A stretch of 64,000 nt of DNA. Origin: Casuarina equisetifolia (taxonomy: Eukaryota; Streptophyta; Magnoliopsida; Fagales; Casuarinaceae). The notes under the pieces were generated by a model, which had not been told where the DNA came from, made no database searches, and worked only from the letters and a program-made list of their open reading frames with translations. Location of the stretch: the NCBI GenBank assembly GCA_028551475.1, contig CM052359.1, forward strand, positions 16,493,583 through 16,557,582. Direction: 5' to 3'. Positions within the stretch are counted from its first letter, which is position 1. Each line of letters starts with the position of its first letter. Positions 58,754 through 64,000 of the stretch are shown here, piece after piece. The translations under genes were made by a program, and so were the position numbers.

Positions 58754-59354
58754 TAATGCGAATCTTATGGTGGGCTTGAGCGAGCTCGGGTTAAGAAAAT
58801 AACTAAAAATTATTTTTTTGGTGTTTTTGGGTTTTTTTATGGGAAAAAGTGAATGTTTGGTAGGGAGGAAAGGAGGAAAATTAAAATATGAAGAACAAAA
58901 ATAAAAGATAGATGCCAATAAGCTCCAAGACGTAAAGGCAACGCCACCAGTCAAGAACCACCACTAATCCCTGGCAAGAATTGGATAAAGGATGCAAAAG
59001 TTGATCACACAACTTTGGAGCTTCTATTTTCTAGAAAACAAGTCTCCTTACAATTGAAACAATGCTCCTTTAAAATAGGTAGCTAAACCGAACCCTAAAA
59101 GGACATTGGTAAATTAGGAATCCTTAAAATGTAATTCTAAAAGGATCCTAACAAATTAAGAATCCCTAAAATTAAATAAGTCTTAACAAATCTAGACTCT
59201 GACAAATAAGAGAATCTTAAACAAATTAGAGATTTGACAAGTATGGAAACTCAGATAAATTAGGAACCTAAACAATTAAGGAAAACCAAATGAAAAGAAA
59301 TATTCTCAAACAATAAAGAACTTGTAATATTGGGTCTTAAGTGCATCCACATCA
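58754..59354 (-). mobile_element. Solo LTR (gypsy-like) in Cop-2
   Basis: 601 bp between perfect ATACC duplications (58749-58753, 59355-59359). On the minus strand it begins TGATGTGGATGC and ends GATTCGCATTA, near-inverted ends (TGATG...CATCA type). Joining the flanks restores the copia reading order there. It matches no other LTR in this window; the TGATGTGG start is common in gypsy elements. Confidence 0.85.
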
Positions 59355-59359
59355 ATACC

Positions 59360-60566
59360 ATAGGCATCTGAAGACACAGAGGTGATTTAGCAACAAAGGT
59401 TTCTCGAATAGTTTCTCATAAGGCATTTTGCCTTTAACCAATTGAGTGGGTGTCCCATTTAGCAAATAAGTGGTAATCAATAGACATTTTCTTCAAAAAT
59501 GAATGGGATAATGAGATTGAAACTGCAAGACTCTAGTAACATTAAAAAAATGTCGATGTTTTCTCTCTACCACCTTATTTTGTTGGGGTGTGTAAGGACA
59601 TGAACTTTCATGTATGACACCTTGAGATTCAAAGAAGGATACACATGATGGGCTAAAAAGATCTTGTACATTGTTGGTGTAGATGCGTTTGAACACTCCA
59701 AATTGAGTCATCACCATTGCAAAGAAGGCTTTAATATTACAAAGGGTTTTTATTTTATGAACCACTAAATATGTCCAAGTGGCCCGTGTGTGATCATCAA
59801 CCATAGTCAAGCAATATTTGGCCCTCGTATATGACAAGGCTTTGTAAAGGCCTCATATGTCAACATATAAGAGTTCAAATGAATTTTGTGTCATAGATGT
59901 ACTAATGGGAAATGAAGAATGCACATGTTTAGCTAAAGGACAAATAGGACATGCTTTAATATCATATGAAGAAGAATGTGATATATCAAAAACATGTCGC
60001 ATAGCACTAAATGAAAGATGACCCAATCTTTGATGCAAAATATTACATGTATTAGGTATAGAAGAAAATTAACAATCATGGTTCAATTCTTTAGAAGCAA
60101 AATGACCTACTAGATAGCTATTCAATGTTGAATTATATGTATCATCAAAAGTGTTTATCAGATAGTAAAGTCTATGTTTCGCCCTACCAAGCCTCATCAC
60201 TATCCCAATTCGTACATCTTGAAAGAAACAAAGGTGGGAAAGTAGTGTAATAGTGTAATGATTATCTTTGATATATTTTGCAAAGGATAATAAATTGGCA
60301 ATAAAAGATGGAGCATATAGAACATCATATAAGCAGTACTTGTCACGAATGATCATAGAGCCTATATGAGTAATGGGTATGCGTCTACCATTTGATAATC
60401 TAACTGTCCTAGATTCATGAACACATGTCCAAGGAGATATTAAACAATTAAAATTGCATGTGATATGGTCATTAGTGCTTGAGTCTATAAGCCAATGTGT
60501 ATAATTACAACATTGAGGATAAATACTTGCTGCATGAATAATGTTGTCAATATTCTTGTGAGTCAC
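59360..60566 (-). pseudogene. Cop-2 protease and integrase
   Basis: Protease near 60500: HWLIDSSTNDHITCNF, where DSSTN replaces the D-S-G-A motif. GAG-pre-integrase and zinc finger: MHQRLGHLSFSAMRH and CPICPLAKH (60038-59920). Integrase core: first Asp at VDI near 59853, second region YTNNVQDLF (Asp replaced), Glu in PQQNKVVERKHRH (about 59590-59550), then LLNGTPTQLVKGKMPYE (about 59450). Stops at several points. Confidence 0.85.
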
Positions 60567-60599
60567 ATTAATGGCATGCTATTTTTTTCTATGTAGAAT

Positions 60600-61640
60600 G
60601 AACACTATCAGCTCTATGTCCTCTTTGGAAATTGCAGACTCATCACTAGAACTATCATCTCCAGTAGTATTATTCATTGATCAATGTTTTCCAATTTTTC
60701 CTTATCCACACCCTTTTGGCTCCTTTGGCTTTCCATGATGCCTATAGCATTCTTCTTTAGAATGCCCCAATAGTCCACAATAGCCACATTTAGTTAGCAT
60801 AAGGTACTCATCATAAGTGTGACCTCTCTTTCCACAATAGGTGCAATTTCCATTCTAGGCTTCTAAGTTAGTAGAGCCCATATGGCTTTTGTAGCAAGGC
60901 TAGGAAAGGCCCGCCTAAAATGAATATCAAGTGCAGGATTGTGTCGCCTAGTAGCTCATAGGGTCAATTATGCGGCTTGATCGATATGACAAGGATGTGG
61001 GTGCTTCACTTAAGTGGCTTGATCCATACGACAAGGACATGGGCATGGGCCTAGGTAGGACCCACTCACACGCGACCCATTCTTGACCCATGGTTAGGTC
61101 TGAATGTAGATGGATCAACTCCATCATAAAGGCAAGAGAATCGTCTCTACAATTTCCAACTAGCTGAAGATCTTTTTCTTCATCCCGGAGCATTCTGACG
61201 ACTTTGGAAAAGGTAAAAGCTAGTCAAGTGTTTTGGATTTGTGATCTTGCAGCTGAATAACAATCAAAAAGTCCATTGAGGAACTTGATTAATTTTCCAG
61301 ACTCCATTAAAACCTTAAAATTCATATCTTTGATGAGTCCTGGGCAAAGGATGGCATTATATGAATTGTATTTATTCCAAGATGCATAACTCTCCATGTC
61401 GAGCAGGTTTACAAAAAAAATCATAACCCTCGTTTCTTCATTTGGATGAAGGTAGAGTGGGTCACCAAGTTGAACTAAGGGGACCTTACCTAGGTGTCCT
61501 AAGTGCCCACAAAAGTGGTGACGGGTGCAAGAGTGGTGCCATCTATGATGACGACCTAGTCGGTGTCGATCAAGACTGATACTTTTGACCCTGTGTGTTG
61601 TTTGTAAGTTGCATACCACCTATTCGATAAAATGCTGAAG
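60600..61640 (-). pseudogene. Cop-2 gag
   Basis: Open stretch 61619-61224 with QLGDPLYLHPNEETRVM, a copia Gag start (DPLYLHPNE), and ESYASWNKYNSYN. After frameshifts, tandem Cys/His knuckles are seen at about 60855-60740: CTYCGKRGHTYDE with the last ligand lost, then CGYCGLLGHSKEEC, complete, followed by YRHHGKP. Broken gag of the same element. Confidence 0.82.
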
Positions 61641-61734
61641 AGAGTCGCAACTTTCATATGCGATAGTTGTGGAAACATGAAAGTAGGGAAAAAAAAAAAA
61701 AAAGATTGAAGGTATGACTTGCTCCTTTATACCA

Positions 61735-61935
61735 TGTTAAAATTCAAATGACTAGAAATGGTGAAATTGGTATATAGATCTAAGAACAAAAGTTATGTAG
61801 TTTTCTTACAAGACAGGAACTAGTATTATGGTTCTTAAGAATGAATTTCGTAGCTATAGTAAAGTGCTATAGTGAAAGGCCTAAGATGCTACAGTAATCC
61901 CAATATACATGTACATAACAACAAGTATTTCAACA
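61735..61935 (-). repeat. Cop-2 5' LTR
   Basis: TGTTGAAATACTTGTTG at 61935 to ATTTTAACA at 61735, then the primer-binding site. Confidence 0.9.
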
Positions 61936-61940
61936 AGTAC

Positions 61941-62830
61941 AAATTAAATATTATAGCTCAAAACAACTTAAACTTTGTCAAAGAATTGAAAACATAAAAT
62001 TTTGGCACTTCCATCCGAAAAAATAGAAGTGTATGACAACAAAACAAAAGCAAAAAATGATACTTAGAATGAAATAATAGTGAGTTCAAAAGGAGAAAGC
62101 AACATTGAACTTCTAAAATTTGAATTGAACTTTCTTAGTCAAACTAAAGGAGCTTTAGAAAGATTTTTGGTGGATATATCATTTTGTCAAAATACATATA
62201 TCCTATGTGTAGAGGCATGATAAAAGCATAAGAAAAAGAGGAAGATATTTTAAGCAAGGGGACTAATTCAAGGGATGGGAAGAGGAAGAGAAAAAAAAAA
62301 AAAAACCACCATATAGCACATTTAGCCAACAACCACATCTCAATCAATGAAACATTTCTAAGAAGGAAATAAAATTGAAATTAGTGAGCAAGCTCAAAAC
62401 TAGTAAAAAATTGTACTTCAAATTATTCAATTAAAAATTTAATACTGAAATACTTATTTCACAACAAATCACTCTCTATTGGTACCACCTTGTCAAAGGA
62501 TAGTAGTATATTTTTCAATTATAAAACTATTTATGAACTCCATTGAAGATTGGGAAGAAGAATTTTGGCTTCTCAATTAAAGAATCAAATTTATTGCTTG
62601 CTATCATGCTTATTTTTTGAGAGAACTAATAAATAAGGATGAGATAAATAGAGAATTTGAATTTGAATATAATATTCTATGATCTCAATTATATATCTTA
62701 TATATTGTGTTTTGTCAAAACGTAGTTTCTTCAACACACAAAAAGTACCAAAACTTTAAATAAACTCAATAAAAAATAATATTTAATTTTTAGCAATTTA
62801 AAAAATTATAAATAATTAATAATTAATGTG
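61941..62830. other. AT-rich spacer
   Basis: No gene, LTR end or conserved RNA seen. A-runs at 62290-62305 and long AT stretches only. Confidence 0.6.
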
Positions 62831-64000
62831 ATGTTCATAAGAATTAGTGACGTTATTTGACCGTGAAAACTGAAGGAACCAACTGGCGTAGCCTTGCTTT
62901 CTTCACTCGAGATGAGATACTAAGTCCTGTTTCGGGGACACAGACAGGACAGGAGGCTAGGGGGCATAGGCCAAAGGCACATGAACTTCCGTCAATATGC
63001 AGCGGATGTGCTGTTTGTGTAAGGTTGAAGAATGTGAAGGTCCGGTATGTGTCACCTCTATCCTATCATTGCCAGCTATTTTTTTTTTTTCTTCTTTTTT
63101 TTCCTCTGTTCACCGCACCAGCCACAAACAACCCCCCTCCTCCCCTCTTCCTTCACCCAATAAAAGCTGTTACTAACGTTCAAAACCACAGCTTCTCCCG
63201 CTTTTCTTCCTCCTGCTCCCTCCTTCAAGCGAATACTGTGAAACGAATCGCTGGACAATAGAGTTTCAAGTCAACTATGCATAAGAACTGCGTGTTACAT
63301 TTGTAAGAATCGCCAAAAAATATAGTGGAACACCCTTTTACACATCGAGGGAGCTTTTACCGCGATATCTTGGCAGGGAGAAGGTCGATTCATCTCGAGA
63401 AGACCCTTGTGGTTTGCTTCTTTGGGTTTACTTCTCCACGTATCCTTTTCAAGATCAACAGGTGATTTATTCTAGAGTAGGCTACTTCTATTGCCTAGCG
63501 TACATAATGATGCTCTTTTTTAGAGGTTCGGCAGCTCCAGAAGTATGGCAATGTAAAGTAGTATTGACTGGGCAAGAAAATTCCTCAAGGCTCGAAGACA
63601 AAGTAGCGTGCGCGCGCACATTCTCCCCTTCTTGTAATCGTCAAATATGCTTGGCGGACTCTCGCTTAGCATAATTTTGTACAATATTTGCACTTCGTGA
63701 ATCATTCTCATGGCCACTTCGTAAGTTAGATGAACCGTACACCTGGTTTTTAGCCAAAAAAGGTTCTTCTTCTGTTGGCTCTATAACGTTGGTTCGCAAA
63801 TGGGTCTTTGTGTAAGAAATTTAATTGATCTCTTTTGAGATCAAAACTCAGAATCTGCATAGTCAAATCTAAAACACCAAATAAATATAATTAGATCAAA
63901 AATGAAAAATATACCGTACTTTTATCCCTCATAAAGATCCACAAATGTGAAATTTGATCTCTAGATAAGTGAATATCCTCTATTCTTATTGTAAAAGCAT
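62831..64000 (+). promoter_or_regulatory. Promoter-like stretch and possible 5' leader of a gene beyond the window
   Basis: Base composition rises in GC from about 62850. It shows a W-box core (TTTGACC, about 62856), a long pyrimidine patch (63077-63160) and an AATAAAAG TATA-like site (63160-63167). A leader with a possible splice donor (CAACAG/GTGATTT, 63460) follows. ORFs at 62857-63261 and 63414-63674 show no family motif. A gene starting further right is possible; nothing here proves it. Confidence 0.3.

Larger units (their letters stand above)
55995..61935 (-). mobile_element. Cop-2: decayed copia with short LTRs
   Basis: 5941 bp, minus strand. LTRs 61735-61935 (201 bp) and 55995-56172 (178 bp); the difference is mainly one ~23-bp indel. 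Target duplication AGTAT/AGTAC (55990-55994, 61936-61940). PBS TGGTATAAAGGAG-like at 61722-61734; PPT TTGAGGGAAAA at 56173-56183. Order gag, protease, integrase, RT, RNase H. It carries a 601-bp solo LTR and a repeated RNase H segment. Confidence 0.9.

Overview
This is a eudicot-type plant nuclear sequence: AT-rich, dense in nested LTR retrotransposons, with plant-specific lineages (SIRE/Maximus-like and other Ty1/copia, a chromovirus, an Athila/Tat-like Ty3/gypsy family with a tRNA-Asp primer site) and a plant MIR166 locus. I cannot name the species. There is no bacterial gene organisation, tRNA, rRNA or CRISPR array, and I found no intact protein-coding gene.

Layout. 1-6724: remains of a Ty3/gypsy chromovirus ('Chromo') on the minus strand. 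A gag-PR-RT-RNaseH body (1-4399) and an integrase body (5535-6724) lie on either side of one 1.1-kb LTR, so two copies appear joined through a shared LTR. A solo 'Sire-A' LTR (1778-3279) sits in the protease region. 6725-11772: plus-strand copy of 'Sire-N', a SIRE-like element with gag but no pol. 11773-14171: truncated minus-strand 'Ath-N' (Athila-like, gag-only), inserted in the 3' LTR of a second Sire-N copy; the junction is tandemly duplicated (13673-15011). 14846-28041: that second, minus-strand Sire-N, split by 'Cop-1' (19775-25370), a copia element with both LTRs, PBS, PPT, a perfect 5-bp target duplication and one gag-pol frame with four stops. 28042-39688: a SIRE integrase remnant joined to 'Sire-A' (gag, RT-RNaseH, 5' LTR), itself split by an Ath-N copy (31786-37433). 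39744-49700: a jumble of Ath-N LTRs and gag pieces in both orientations, one solo LTR inside its own family, and a split, older Cop-1 relative.

49701-55989 is the main stretch that is not retrotransposon. It carries two MIR166 hairpins 194 nt apart on the plus strand (54009-54104 and 54169-54299), with a TATA-like box at 53930 and a GC-richer block with a G-box at 50870-51480. 55995-61935 is 'Cop-2', a decayed copia element with short LTRs, a repeated RNase H segment and a nested gypsy-type solo LTR. 61936-64000 is AT-rich spacer followed by a promoter-like, pyrimidine-rich stretch that may lead into a gene beyond the window.

How the parts relate. The functional unit is the MIR166 cluster, expected to repress HD-ZIP III mRNAs. 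The elements give a relative insertion history: Chromo is older than Sire-N copy 1 and the Sire-A solo LTR; Sire-N copy 2 is older than Cop-1 and Ath-N copy A; Sire-A is older than Ath-N copy B. Two families (Sire-N and Ath-N) each have two copies that lack pol in the same way, which suggests gag-only families mobilised in trans. Sire-A shares its ends with Sire-N and is a candidate relative of the helper. All lineage names are read from motifs by eye and need database confirmation.
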